The notes under the pieces are model-generated. The model saw nothing but the letters and a program-made list of their open reading frames with translations, did no database searches and had not been told where the DNA came from. A stretch of DNA of 35,788 nt, taken from assembly GCA_964483985.1 (NCBI GenBank), contig CAZADS010000034.1, positions 1-35,788 of the forward strand. Reading direction: 5' to 3'. This stretch comes from CAZADS01 sp964483985 (lineage in GTDB: Bacteria > Pseudomonadota > Alphaproteobacteria > Thalassobaculales > Thalassobaculaceae). Made by a program: the position numbers and the translations under genes. Positions 8,540-18,331 of the stretch are shown here, piece after piece. The number at the start of each line of letters is the position of its first letter. Position 1 is the stretch's first letter.

Positions 8540-9262
8540 TTAATCGGGTATTGGTAAAGCTCGCTGATTATACATCATTTTTCGTACTGCGATCTTTTCT
8601 TCTTCAGATTGTGTTGAGGGATCAGAAGGCAGGTCTTGCCCAATAGCCATGCCTCTTTTAACTGCTGGCCTTTCACTTAAATCTTCAAACCATCTTTTCA
8701 TATATTTAAACTCATTTAAGTCTTGTCGTTGAAACTTCCAATTTACGGTCCAAGGATAACAGATCATATCGGCTATACTATAGTCGTCACCAGCCAGGTA
8801 TTTTGATTTGTAAAGACGATTATTTAATACGCCATACAACCTGTTGGCTTCATCGGTAAATCTAGTGACTGCATATGATTGGTCGCCTTCCTTATCTTCT
8901 AATCTCAAGAAATGTCCACATTCGCCTAGTTTGGGTCCTTGATTGGCCATTTGCCAATGCACCCATTGATTTACCATGGTCCTGCCTCTTAAGTCGGTAG
9001 GCAGAAATCTATCTGCTTTCTCTGCCAGATAAGTCATAATGGCCCCAGATTCGAAAACTGTGATAGGTGTACCTCCGTCGATAGGTTCTTTATCTTCTAG
9101 AACCGGCATACGATGATTAGGATTTATCGACAAAAATTCTGGTTTGAATTGATCACCTTTGCCAATGCGGCAAGGAATGATTGTGTAGGGCATCCCAACC
9201 TCTTCTAGAAGAATAGTAACCTTTTTTCCGTTTGGCGTAGGCCAATAGTGTAAATTGATCAT
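8540..9262 (-). CDS. Nu-class (YfcG/YghU-like) glutathione transferase
   Basis: A 240-residue cytosolic GST-fold protein. The N-terminal thioredoxin domain carries the TPNG motif (T9, N11) characteristic of E. coli YfcG and YghU; these use Thr and Asn rather than Tyr, Ser or Cys and act mostly as disulfide-bond reductases binding two glutathiones. The signatures NPNHRMPVLED and FESGAIMTYLAEK bind the gamma-glutamyl part. The all-alpha domain follows from about residue 95 and ends with the SIADMICYPW helix. The ATG start gives the exact YfcG-type N-terminus (MINLHYWPTPNG). It lies 370 bases upstream of, and divergent from, gltB. Redox housekeeping is the likely role; a catabolic glutathione-dependent step is possible. 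Confidence 0.9.
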   Translation of the reverse strand: MINLHYWPTPNGKKVTILLEEVGMPYTIIPCRIGKGDQFKPEFLSINPNHRMPVLEDKEPIDGGTPITVFESGAIMTYLAEKADRFLPTDLRGRTMVNQWVHWQMANQGPKLGECGHFLRLEDKEGDQSYAVTRFTDEANRLYGVLNNRLYKSKYLAGDDYSIADMICYPWTVNWKFQRQDLNEFKYMKRWFEDLSERPAVKRGMAIGQDLPSDPSTQSEEEKIAVRKMMYNQRALPIPD

Positions 9263-9632
9263 TTAAAACTCCGAATTTTGGTATTTATAGTTTCTCCGAT
9301 GAGGCAAATCAAAACTACCTCATGATAATATACTTATACTATTGTGGCTTTTTATTGTAATACGACGCTAAATTTTTGTTATATAATTAGGAAACCATAG
9401 GTTTTTCACTGTTCCGAGCGTAAATAATTGAAATTAAGGTGTTATATCGTTTCTTGTGTTTAGCACACTGCTGTTATGAAGCTCTAAAGTATGGATGATA
9501 GAGTTTTAAATATAACGTAAATTTGCTATCATGCGTTACCTCAATATATTATTAGTCAGAGTCTGAGCTCCTAAAGAGGGAGATCCTGAACTGTGCACTT
9601 TGACTATGGCCGATTAAGCCTGTCAGGTTGCA
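9263..9632. promoter_or_regulatory. Divergent control region between the GST gene and gltB
   Basis: 370 bases, very AT-rich. The best promoter-like element toward gltB is the extended -10 TGCTATCAT (TATCAT at 9527-9532), with only a poor -35 (TTTTAA). A strong Shine-Dalgarno-like AGAGGGAGA (9575-9583) precedes a GTG at 9593 that opens a 17-codon frame ending at 9646, across the annotated gltB GTG. No tRNA or riboswitch was recognised. Confidence 0.35.
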
Positions 9633-12600
9633 GTGGTGACGGTTAATCGGGCGTCATGGAAACTAATGTCAGGTGCCGAAGTAATGCAGAGTTTTAATTA
9701 TCCCCGAGGGCGGGGTCTCTATGATCCAACACGAGAACACGACAATTGCGGCGTGGGATTCGTTGTTAATATCAAGGGAATTAAAAGCCATGAAATTATC
9801 CGACAAGGTTTGCAAATTTTGGTTAATCTTGATCATCGGGGCGCCGTAGGCGCTGACCCTTTGGCCGGTGATGGTGCCGGGCTATTAATTCAGGTTCCAG
9901 ATAGACTTTTACGAGAAGAAATGGACAAATCGGGTTCTTCTTTGCCACCGTATGGACAATACGGGGTAGGGATGGTCTTTTTACCACGTGATGAGAATAT
10001 TCGAGAAAGATGTGTCCAAAGTATAGAAAATGCCGTTAAGGCCGAGAACGCAACCATACTGGGATGGCGTGAAGTTCCTACAAATAACTCGTGTCTTGGA
10101 TCAAGTGTACGTCCTAATGAGCCAATAATACGTCAAATATTGGTTGGATCTCCCCCCGACATTTCGGATCAGCAGGCATTTGAGCGAAAACTGTACGTAA
10201 TTCGCAAGCAATCTCACGGGAAAATCTGGTATCCACAAAAAGCAGAGGAAGGCGATGAAACAGGATTGTTTTATATAACCTCGCTGTCATCTCGTACGAT
10301 TTGTTATAAAGGTATGGTGCTTTCGGGTAATTTACCTGTTTACTACCCAGATTTGCATGATGAACGGGTGGAATCTGCATTGGCGCTTGTGCATCAGCGG
10401 TTTTCAACTAACACGTTTCCCTCTTGGAAACTTGCTCAGCCATTTCGCCTCCTATGTCATAATGGTGAAATTAATACGGTTAGAGGTAATATCAACTGGA
10501 TGGCGGCCAGACGTCAAACGATGTCTTCCAAGGTCTTAGGACAAGATTTGGAGAAACTCTGGCCCTTAATTGGCGATGGTGCATCTGATTCGGCGACTTT
10601 TGATAATGCGCTTGAACTACTTGTGGCAGGTGGATATTCGTTATCGCATGCGATTATGATGATGATTCCAGAGGCGTGGAACAATAACCCACTTATGGAT
10701 TCTGATCGAAGGGCATTTTATGAGTATCATGCAGCTTTAATGGAACCTTGGGACGGACCCGCCGCAATCGCCTTTACCGATGGTCGACAAATCGGTGCTA
10801 CATTAGATCGTAACGGTTTACGACCGGCTCGCTATGTGGTTACTGATGACGATCTGGTAATTATGGGCTCGGAGGATGGTGTTCTTCCAGTTCCAGATGA
10901 TAGCGTGGTGCAAAAATGGCGCCTACAACCAGGTAAAATGCTACTAATAGATTTGGAACAAGGTAGGATAATCGGAGATGATGAATTAAAATCTTCACTT
11001 GCGTCAAAACACCCCTATCAGGAATGGCTAGACAGGACACAAATTCAATTAGAGGATCTACCAAATGAAATTGGGGCGATGGCTCCGGATTCCGAAACAT
11101 TACTCCATCGCCAACAAGCTTTTGGATACAATCAGGAAGATATTCGACAATTTTTAACACCTATGGGTCTTACTGGAGATGATCCAATTGGTTCTATGGG
11201 TAGGGACACGCCGATCGCAGTTCTTTCGGACCGACCAAAGTTATTATTTGATTACTTTAAACTGTGTTTTGCTCAGGTAACCAATCCTCCGATTGACCCA
11301 ATTCGAGAAGAATTAGTCATGTCTCTTGTCTCTCTTATTGGGCCAAGACCTAACCTTCTTGAGCCTGAAGGAGCGGGGTCGAGGCATCGGTTGGAAGTTA
11401 GACAACCAATTATCAGTAATTTAGATTTGGAGCGGGTTCGTCAAATCGAAAATCATGTTGATCAAGGATTTCATACTTCAACACTCTATATGACCTTTAA
11501 TGCTGATGATGGTGCCAAAGGAATGGCACTAGCGATGGAACGCCTGTTTTCGGACGCTGAGGGAGCAGTAAGGAATGGCTATAATATTTTAATATTATCA
11601 GACCGTGATATAGATGCAGATCATATTCCCATTCCCTCTTTGTTGGCGACGGCTGGTGTCCACCATCATTTAATTCGTAAAGGATTGAGAACGAGCGTTG
11701 GTTTAGTTATCGAAACAGGTGAAGCTCGCCGCGTGCATGATTTTTGTCTCTTGGCGGGATATGGAGCTGAAGCAATTAATCCTTATTTAGCGTTGGATGC
11801 ACTAGCCGATTTAAGTACTAGATTGTCGCAAAATATCGGAGTAGAGGATCTGCATAAGCTTTACATCAAGGCTGTAACTAAGGGTATTCTTAAAGTGATG
11901 TCTAAGATGGGGATTTCTACCTATCAATCGTACTGTGGTGCGCAGATTTTTGATGCCGTTGGTTTGTCTGATGAACTTTTGGATAGATACTTTACTGGAA
12001 CCAAATGTGCTGTAGGGGGTGTTGGCATTGATGAATTGGCCGCTGAAGCCGTAAAACGGCACGCTATCGCATACCAGGGTATACTTCAGTTTAGCGGTGC
12101 GCTCGAAATTGGAGGAGATCTAGCTTTTCGAATGAGCGGGGAGACTCACGCTTGGACACCAGAAACAATTGGTCTACTGCAGCACGCAGCTCGGTCAGGT
12201 GACCGAGCACGATATACCGCTTATTCTAAAAAGATGAATAGACAAGCTTTAAAACTTAGAAATCTAAGAGCATTGTTTACACTTAAGTATGTTGATACAC
12301 CTACACCCTTAGACGAAGTCGAACCGGCTTCAGAAATCGTTAAACGATTTGCTACTGGAGCAATGAGTTTTGGTTCAATTTCTTGGGAAGCACATACCAC
12401 CTTAGCTATTGCTATGAACCGAATAGGCGGACGTTCTAATAGCGGAGAAGGTGGAGAGGATTCAAAGCGTTTTGTTCCTTTGGAAAACGGTGACTCCATG
12501 GTTTCCCGAATTAAGCAGGTTGCCTCGGGTCGCTTCGGTGTTACAACAGAGTATTTGGTTAACGCGACTGACTTGCAAATCAAAATGGCGCAGGGAGCGA

Positions 12601-14309
12601 AACCCGGAGAAGGTGGCCAATTACCTGGGCATAAAGTAGACCAATGGATCGCCCGCATCAGACACTCGACGCCTGGAGTAGGGCTAATTTCTCCTCCACC
12701 TCACCATGATATTTATTCAATAGAGGATCTCAAACAACTAATTCACGATTTAAAAAATGTTAATCCTACGGCGCGTGTCAGTGTAAAATTAGTCTCGGAA
12801 CTGGGTGTAGGAACTGTCGCGGCAGGTGTAGCCAAGGCTCACGCGGACCATGTTACTATTTCGGGATTTGAGGGGGGGACCGGAGCGAGCCCAATCACTT
12901 CGATTCAACACGCTGGCAGCCCTTGGGAAATAGGATTGGCTGAAACCCACGAAACGTTGGTTCGGAATCGTTTGCGAGGTAGAATAGCGGTGCAAGTTGA
13001 TGGGGGTTTTCGTACTGGCCGTGACGTGGTCATAGGCGCCTTACTGGGAGCAGACGAGTTTGGCATTGCAACTGCTGCACTTGTCTCAGCCGGTTGTATA
13101 ATGATGCGAAAATGCCATCTTAATACATGTCCCGTAGGGGTTGCCACACAAGATACGGAACTACGCAAACTTTTCACGGGCCAACCAGAACATGTGATAA
13201 ATTTCTTTACTTTCCTTGCCGAAGAAGTTCGTGAGCTAATGGCTCAAATGGGATTCCGAAGATTTGGGGATATGATTGGCCGCCGAGATCATTTGGGAAT
13301 TCAACCTGTGATAGACCATTGGAAGGCAAAAAACTTAGATTTGTCTAGAATTTTGCATGAGGTTTCCGCACCGCCCGACGTAGCTATTCATCAATGTGAA
13401 AGTCAGGACCATGGGCTCGAAAAAGGTCTGGACAACATGTTAATAAAAAAAGCATCTTCAGCTCTCGATGCTGGCAAAGCAGTTGAAATAGAGACCAATA
13501 TTAGTAATACAAATAGAACAGTGGGTGCTATGTTGTCGGGCCGTATAGCTAAAAAATATGGTCACTCGGGTCTCCCTAGCGATACTATAACGGTTAAGAT
13601 GAAAGGTAGTGCTGGTCAAAGTTTTGGAGCGTTTCTTGCTCGCGGGGTTACGTTCATTCTTGAAGGAGGAGGAAACGATTATGTTGGTAAAGGACTATCT
13701 GGCGGCAAACTAGTAATATATCCACCAAATGCGGGGAATTTTGCACCAGACCAAAATATAATTGTTGGCAACACGGTGCTTTATGGCGCGGTAGAAGGAG
13801 AGTGTTTTTTTCAGGGTGTTGCCGGTGAACGGTTTGCGGTTCGAAATTCTGGTGTGACCGCTGTGGTGGAAGGAGTTGGGGACCATGGGTGTGAATACAT
13901 GACGGGGGGAGTTGTTGTTGTCCTTGGACAAACTGGAAGAAATTTTGCGGCGGGTATGAGTGGTGGAATAGCTTATGTATTGGACGAACAAGCGGATTTT
14001 GAGGGTCGGTGTAACAAAACTATGGTGGATTTAGAAAGAATTACTGATAACAATGGGGCAGATGTTTCTGTCGCAGACCTTTTTCAAGATATGACTCGCT
14101 ACGATGCACGCCGATTAAAATATTTAATTGAGCAACACTTGGACTATACAGGGAGTGAACGGGCTAGGAAAATCTTAAATTTATGGGATCAGTATCTACC
14201 TATGTTTGTCAAAGTCTTCCCTGTTGATTATCGCCGGGCGCTATCAGAGATGCAAATGCAGGAGCATATGGCGGGAAGTGATAGCGTTAGTGTCGCGGTA
14301 GGTAAATAA
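9633..14309 (+). CDS. gltB: Glutamate synthase (NADPH) large subunit
   Basis: GltB makes two glutamates from glutamine and 2-oxoglutarate, in complex with GltD. The 1558 residues show all four domains: class II glutaminase from the N-terminal nucleophile C39 (HDNCGVGF) to about 440, a central linker domain, the FMN/2-oxoglutarate synthase barrel (MSFGSIS near 910, EGGTGASP near 1075), and the GXGXG beta-helix from about 1295. The 3Fe-4S cysteines are C1155, C1161 and C1166 (CIMMRKCHLNTC). A short propeptide before C39 is removed in active GltB. The start is uncertain: GTG at 9633 lacks a good ribosome site, and ATGs at 9666 and 9684 would leave propeptides of 27 and 21 residues. gltD follows after two bases. 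Confidence 0.98.
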   Translation: MVTVNRASWKLMSGAEVMQSFNYPRGRGLYDPTREHDNCGVGFVVNIKGIKSHEIIRQGLQILVNLDHRGAVGADPLAGDGAGLLIQVPDRLLREEMDKSGSSLPPYGQYGVGMVFLPRDENIRERCVQSIENAVKAENATILGWREVPTNNSCLGSSVRPNEPIIRQILVGSPPDISDQQAFERKLYVIRKQSHGKIWYPQKAEEGDETGLFYITSLSSRTICYKGMVLSGNLPVYYPDLHDERVESALALVHQRFSTNTFPSWKLAQPFRLLCHNGEINTVRGNINWMAARRQTMSSKVLGQDLEKLWPLIGDGASDSATFDNALELLVAGGYSLSHAIMMMIPEAWNNNPLMDSDRRAFYEYHAALMEPWDGPAAIAFTDGRQIGATLDRNGLRPARYVVTDDDLVIMGSEDGVLPVPDDSVVQKWRLQPGKMLLIDLEQGRIIGDDELKSSLASKHPYQEWLDRTQIQLEDLPNEIGAMAPDSETLLHRQQAFGYNQEDIRQFLTPMGLTGDDPIGSMGRDTPIAVLSDRPKLLFDYFKLCFAQVTNPPIDPIREELVMSLVSLIGPRPNLLEPEGAGSRHRLEVRQPIISNLDLERVRQIENHVDQGFHTSTLYMTFNADDGAKGMALAMERLFSDAEGAVRNGYNILILSDRDIDADHIPIPSLLATAGVHHHLIRKGLRTSVGLVIETGEARRVHDFCLLAGYGAEAINPYLALDALADLSTRLSQNIGVEDLHKLYIKAVTKGILKVMSKMGISTYQSYCGAQIFDAVGLSDELLDRYFTGTKCAVGGVGIDELAAEAVKRHAIAYQGILQFSGALEIGGDLAFRMSGETHAWTPETIGLLQHAARSGDRARYTAYSKKMNRQALKLRNLRALFTLKYVDTPTPLDEVEPASEIVKRFATGAMSFGSISWEAHTTLAIAMNRIGGRSNSGEGGEDSKRFVPLENGDSMVSRIKQVASGRFGVTTEYLVNATDLQIKMAQGAKPGEGGQLPGHKVDQWIARIRHSTPGVGLISPPPHHDIYSIEDLKQLIHDLKNVNPTARVSVKLVSELGVGTVAAGVAKAHADHVTISGFEGGTGASPITSIQHAGSPWEIGLAETHETLVRNRLRGRIAVQVDGGFRTGRDVVIGALLGADEFGIATAALVSAGCIMMRKCHLNTCPVGVATQDTELRKLFTGQPEHVINFFTFLAEEVRELMAQMGFRRFGDMIGRRDHLGIQPVIDHWKAKNLDLSRILHEVSAPPDVAIHQCESQDHGLEKGLDNMLIKKASSALDAGKAVEIETNISNTNRTVGAMLSGRIAKKYGHSGLPSDTITVKMKGSAGQSFGAFLARGVTFILEGGGNDYVGKGLSGGKLVIYPPNAGNFAPDQNIIVGNTVLYGAVEGECFFQGVAGERFAVRNSGVTAVVEGVGDHGCEYMTGGVVVVLGQTGRNFAAGMSGGIAYVLDEQADFEGRCNKTMVDLERITDNNGADVSVADLFQDMTRYDARRLKYLIEQHLDYTGSERARKILNLWDQYLPMFVKVFPVDYRRALSEMQMQEHMAGSDSVSVAVGK

Positions 14310-14311
14310 TC

Positions 14312-15754
14312 ATGGGTAAACCGACCGGCTTTATAGAAATTGAACGCGAAGATGGAAGTTATGCGCCGGTAAAGGAGCGCATTAAGCATTATAAAGAGTT
14401 CATCGTTCCATTATCGAAATCGAAGCTTCAGGAACAGGGTGCTCGATGTATGGACTGCGGTATCCCTTATTGTCACAATGGGTGTCCAGTGAATAACTTA
14501 ATTCCCGATTGGAACGACTTGGTTTATCAGGGAAATTGGCGTGGAGCGTTAGATGCGTTGCATTCAACCAATAATTTTCCAGAGTTTACAGGTAGGATTT
14601 GTCCTGCTCCCTGTGAAGCTTCATGCACTCTTAACATCACAGAAAGACCCGTCACGATAAAGAGTATTGAATGTGCTATTATTGACCGGGGATGGGAACA
14701 AGGTTGGATTGAGCCAAAAATATCACCACGGAGAACTGGAAAACATGTTGCGGTGGTGGGTTCTGGACCGGCGGGTCTTGCCTGCTCGCAACAATTGGCG
14801 AGAGTTGGTCACTCAGTAACTTTATATGAAAGAAATGCGAGACTGGGAGGGTTGCTTCGTTATGGGATCCCCGATTTTAAAATGGAGAAACATTTGATAG
14901 ACCGAAGGTTATCTCAAATGTTAGCTGAAGGAGTAATGTTTCGCTCCAATACGGAAGTCGGGATGACTGTGTCTTGGCAGGAGGTCTTGGGCGAGAATGA
15001 TGCCATTGTATTGACTGGTGGGTCTGAGCATCCTCGGGATATGAGTGTTCCGGGTCGGGAATTTGACGGTATTCATTTTGCGATGCATTTTCTAACGCAA
15101 CAAAATAGGCGGATTGCTGCAGAACATATAGGAGAAAACAGGGATATACTAGCTGGTGGTAAGAACGTGATCGTTATCGGAGGTGGCGACACCGGTTCCG
15201 ACTGTGTTGGCACGTCTATTAGGCAAGGAGCCAGTTCTGTCACTCAATTGGAGGTGATGCCAAAGCCTCCTGATTTGGAGGATAAGGCCTTGAGTTGGCC
15301 AAATTGGCCTCTAAAGTTGCGAACCTCTTCCTCTCATCTTGAGGGTGCTGCTCGTGATTGGTCGGTGTCAACAAAATCGTTTATTGGAAAAAATGGCAAA
15401 GTAACTGGCTTAGAATTAGTTCGTAATGCGTGGAACGTAGGTGATGATGGGCGCCTATCTATGACAGAAATATCTGGCACTGAGTTCGAACTAAAGACAG
15501 ATCTAGTGCTTTTGGCTATGGGATTTTTACATCCGTGGCATTCCGGCGTTATAGAGGCATCCGGTGTAGAATTAGATGGTAAAGGGAACGTAAAAGCCAG
15601 TCCGAAAAATTACCTTACATCGCAAGGAAAGGTTTTTTCTGCTGGGGATATGAGAAGGGGCCAATCTCTAGTAGTTTGGGCTATACATGAAGGGCGAAGA
15701 GTAGCTCAATCGGTTGATAAATTTTTGATGGGTGAAACCAGTTTGCCAGGTTAG
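14312..15754 (+). CDS. gltD: Glutamate synthase (NADPH) small subunit
   Basis: The beta subunit of glutamate synthase, which takes electrons from NADPH through FAD and 4Fe-4S centres to GltB. The 480 residues carry the N-terminal cysteine sets C46-x2-C49-x4-C54-x3-C58 and C97-x3-C101-x3-C105, the FAD motif VVGSGPAG (148-155) and the NADPH motif VIGGGDTGSD further on, with the C-terminal FAD contact SAGDMRRGQSLVVWAI. Length is normal. It begins two bases after the gltB stop, so the two are translated together from one message. A terminator-like hairpin sits about 50 bases after its stop. Confidence 0.98.
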   Translation: MGKPTGFIEIEREDGSYAPVKERIKHYKEFIVPLSKSKLQEQGARCMDCGIPYCHNGCPVNNLIPDWNDLVYQGNWRGALDALHSTNNFPEFTGRICPAPCEASCTLNITERPVTIKSIECAIIDRGWEQGWIEPKISPRRTGKHVAVVGSGPAGLACSQQLARVGHSVTLYERNARLGGLLRYGIPDFKMEKHLIDRRLSQMLAEGVMFRSNTEVGMTVSWQEVLGENDAIVLTGGSEHPRDMSVPGREFDGIHFAMHFLTQQNRRIAAEHIGENRDILAGGKNVIVIGGGDTGSDCVGTSIRQGASSVTQLEVMPKPPDLEDKALSWPNWPLKLRTSSSHLEGAARDWSVSTKSFIGKNGKVTGLELVRNAWNVGDDGRLSMTEISGTEFELKTDLVLLAMGFLHPWHSGVIEASGVELDGKGNVKASPKNYLTSQGKVFSAGDMRRGQSLVVWAIHEGRRVAQSVDKFLMGETSLPG

Positions 15755-15801
15755 TTCAAACTATCATTAAGTTACCGAAAATTTTGACCAGTCCTAATCT
15801 G

Positions 15802-15834
15802 AAAAGGGTTAGGTAGCTTCTATGAGCCCTTTTT
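15802..15834 (+). terminator. Rho-independent terminator after gltBD
   Basis: AAAAGGGTT pairs with AGCCCTTTT (nine pairs, one G-U) around a 14-base loop that can itself fold TAG/CTA, and it ends in a run of five T bases. Its place just after gltD and before the Lrp gene fits the end of the gltBD message. Confidence 0.65.
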
Positions 15835-15983
15835 ATTACAGATCACGTTAACCTTATTACGTAAGAACTGAAGTTAGGTAATCACAAGTCTATTCCTTGT
15901 ATTTAAAAATTTCTAGTATATATAGAAAAATTATAAATTAATTTGAAATTATCCGACAGAAAAGGTCATTTGGGGAAAAACTT

Positions 15984-16433
15984 ATGGACGATACCGACAT
16001 AAAAATTCTTAGAGTGCTGCAAGAAGACAGTAGCCTTACTGTCACCGATATAGCACGTCGTGTTGGTCTCTCGGCATCTCCTTGCTGGAAACGAATTAAC
16101 CGACTCCAGAATGATGGCGTAATTAGTCATCAGACGTCGGTATTGGACGCAGAAAAATTGGGATATGGGCTCACTGTATTTATGGTTATTAGAACAGGTG
16201 AGCATTCTGGTGATTGGCTTAGAAATTTTGCTCAGTTTGTGAAAACGATGCCCGAGGTACAAGAATTTCACCGAATGGCGGGTGAGATTGATTATCTTCT
16301 AAAAGTGGTGGTTCCTGATATGAAACGGTTTGATCAATTTTATAAAAGATTGGTTGACACCACTCCACTGGCTGAAGTTACTTCCCGATTTTCTATGGAA
16401 ACAATAAAACAAACAACTGCGTTGCCTATATAA
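15984..16433 (+). CDS. Lrp/AsnC family transcriptional regulator
   Basis: A 149-residue feast/famine regulator. Residues 1-60 form the winged helix-turn-helix (DIKILRVLQEDSSLTVTDIARRVGLSASPCWKRINRLQ), and the rest is the RAM domain that binds amino acids and forms octamers (the EVQEFHRMAGEIDYLLKV strand-helix core is clear). GGGG lies about nine bases before the ATG. It stands 229 bases after gltD behind a terminator, so it likely has its own promoter. Position suggests it could act on gltBD, as Lrp does in enterobacteria, or on the two oxidoreductase genes downstream; neither is shown. No operator could be recognised with confidence. Confidence 0.95.
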   Translation: MDDTDIKILRVLQEDSSLTVTDIARRVGLSASPCWKRINRLQNDGVISHQTSVLDAEKLGYGLTVFMVIRTGEHSGDWLRNFAQFVKTMPEVQEFHRMAGEIDYLLKVVVPDMKRFDQFYKRLVDTTPLAEVTSRFSMETIKQTTALPI

Positions 16434-16508
16434 GTTAATTATGTTGGTTAGAACAGATTAATTCATCATTCTAATTGATGATGAGGTCAATAAGTTTGCG
16501 AGGGATTG

Positions 16509-17432
16509 ATGAAAGCTGCATATCTTGAAGTCCTTGGTCCACCCGAAGTTCTAAAATTTGGTGATCAACCAGATCCAATCGCTGGAGAGGGAGAAGTTGT
16601 ATGCGATATATTTGCTGCGACGGTTAATGCAGCAGATTGGCAAGTTCGCTCCGGACTTTATGCTAATCCAGTTACCGAGTTTCCATATATTCTCGGGCGT
16701 GATTTTTCGGGAGTTGTTAGCGGTGTCGGTAACGGTGTTGATCTAAATATTGGTGATGAAGTATTCGGTGTGCTTGACGTTGGAGACGAGGGTGCTTATG
16801 CCGAAAAAGTGGCAATCAAATCCTCAATTATAGCAAAAAAACCCGCGGGACTTAGTCATATAGAGGCAGCCGCACTAGCCTTAACAGGTATTACGGCTAA
16901 GATTTCCATAGAAGACACAATCCGACTTAAAGCTGACGAGACAATACTTATTCATGGCGGTGCAGGTGGTGTTGCAAGTGTAGGTATTCAAATAGCAAAA
17001 TATATCGGCGCTAAAGTGATCACTACGACAAGTAGTGATAATCATGATTACGTTTCGAGTTTAGGAGCCGATGAGGTAATCGATTACAACGCAGTGGATT
17101 TTACTCAATCAGTCTCTAATATAGATGCAGTCTTTGACACTGTTGGTGGTGAGGTTGCTGAACGTTCTTTTAAGGTTTTGCGGCCGGGTGGTCGAGCGGC
17201 GTTTATTGCCTCTGGGCCCAACGCACCTGACTCAACTCGCGATGATGTTAAGTCATTGCGGCCGGCTGTATTGCGTGAAAGAACGAATTTGGAAAGGATC
17301 GTTGAGTTTTTTGAAAAGGGTGTTTTGAAGGTGCCGGAAATTACGCTTTTTTCCCTTTCTGATGCAATTAATGCGCACAGAATAAGTCAAGCTCGGCATT
17401 TGAAAGGAAAATTGGTTTTTAAAATTAGATAA
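16509..17432 (+). CDS. Zinc-free MDR NADPH:quinone oxidoreductase-like protein
   Basis: A 307-residue medium-chain reductase of the quinone oxidoreductase branch. ILGRDFSGVV (61-70) and the nucleotide motif HGGAGGVASVG (149-159) are clear, followed by the dinucleotide strand AKVITTTSS. There are no catalytic or structural zinc cysteines, as expected for this branch. The longest frame uses TTG at 16506, immediately followed by ATG; GAGG at 16500-16503 serves the ATG at 16509, which also gives the normal MKAAYLE N-terminus. It is 75 bases after the Lrp gene and 47 before the LLM gene, so the three may be one transcript. The substrate is unknown. Confidence 0.92.
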   Translation: MKAAYLEVLGPPEVLKFGDQPDPIAGEGEVVCDIFAATVNAADWQVRSGLYANPVTEFPYILGRDFSGVVSGVGNGVDLNIGDEVFGVLDVGDEGAYAEKVAIKSSIIAKKPAGLSHIEAAALALTGITAKISIEDTIRLKADETILIHGGAGGVASVGIQIAKYIGAKVITTTSSDNHDYVSSLGADEVIDYNAVDFTQSVSNIDAVFDTVGGEVAERSFKVLRPGGRAAFIASGPNAPDSTRDDVKSLRPAVLRERTNLERIVEFFEKGVLKVPEITLFSLSDAINAHRISQARHLKGKLVFKIR

Positions 17433-17479
17433 AGAGCCTGTAGTGTTACGCCATTTGCAACTACTCGGGATGAAGTGAT

Positions 17480-18331
17480 TTGAAAATAGGTGTTTCGCTA
17501 TTTTTTACCGATTATTCTATAAATCCAGTTGATTTGGGTATTGCTTTGGAAGAGCGAGGATTTGAATCGCTATGGGCGCCGGAACACTCACATATTCCCG
17601 TTTCTCGTATGTCTCCCTTTCCACAAGGAGGTGAACTACCAAAGAAATATTATGATGTAATGGATCCTTTTGTCAGTTTGACTGCGGCGGCGGCTGTTAC
17701 TAAAGAGTTATTAATTGCAACGGGTATTTGCTTAGTTATTCAACGCGACCCCATCCAGACAGCAAAGTCTGTGGCATCATTGGACCAAATATCCTCAGGT
17801 CGACTTATTTTTGGTATAGGCGCCGGTTGGAATGCCGAAGAAATGGCTGATCACGGTACTATTTTTAGTACGCGGTTTATACTCATGAAAGAACGAGTTG
17901 AAGCCATGCGGGAAATTTGGACAAAATCTCCAGCTTCCTACTCAGGACAGTTTGTCAATTTTTCCGAAATTATAACTAACCCAAAACCATTCCAAAAACC
18001 TTATCCACCTGTATTGGTTGGAGGAGCATTTCCATACGGCGGTAGGCGAGCGATTGATTATGGGGATGGATGGTTGCCTCATGCATGGCGCCCACATTAT
18101 GGTGATGTAATACACCAATTTCCAGAATTTAGAAAAATGGCATTGGCAGCCCGAAGGTCTCCAGAATCGATACCAATATCGGTATATGGAATCAAGGATG
18201 ATCCAGATTTATTGAAACAATATAGAGATGCTGGGACGAAGAGAGTTGTTTTTGCGTTGCCGTCAGAAGGCAAAGACCGAATAATGCCATTACTTGATCA
18301 TTATTCTCGATTTATCTCGATGGTTACGTGA
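17480..18331 (+). CDS. LLM-class flavin/F420-dependent oxidoreductase (TIGR03619 type)
   Basis: A 283-residue luciferase-like TIM barrel. The N-terminus MKIGVSLFFTDYSI, WAPEHSHIP, the RDPIQTAKSVASLDQISSGR stretch and GIGAGWNAEEM are characteristic of the subfamily usually annotated as F420-dependent. Whether F420 or FMN is used cannot be decided here, and no F420 biosynthesis gene is in the window. The start is TTG at 17480-17482; it gives the normal family N-terminus and there is no ATG nearby in frame. Its last 42 bases overlap the 3' end of the convergent flavoprotein gene. It probably belongs with the preceding quinone oxidoreductase-like gene. Confidence 0.9.
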   Translation: MKIGVSLFFTDYSINPVDLGIALEERGFESLWAPEHSHIPVSRMSPFPQGGELPKKYYDVMDPFVSLTAAAAVTKELLIATGICLVIQRDPIQTAKSVASLDQISSGRLIFGIGAGWNAEEMADHGTIFSTRFILMKERVEAMREIWTKSPASYSGQFVNFSEIITNPKPFQKPYPPVLVGGAFPYGGRRAIDYGDGWLPHAWRPHYGDVIHQFPEFRKMALAARRSPESIPISVYGIKDDPDLLKQYRDAGTKRVVFALPSEGKDRIMPLLDHYSRFISMVT

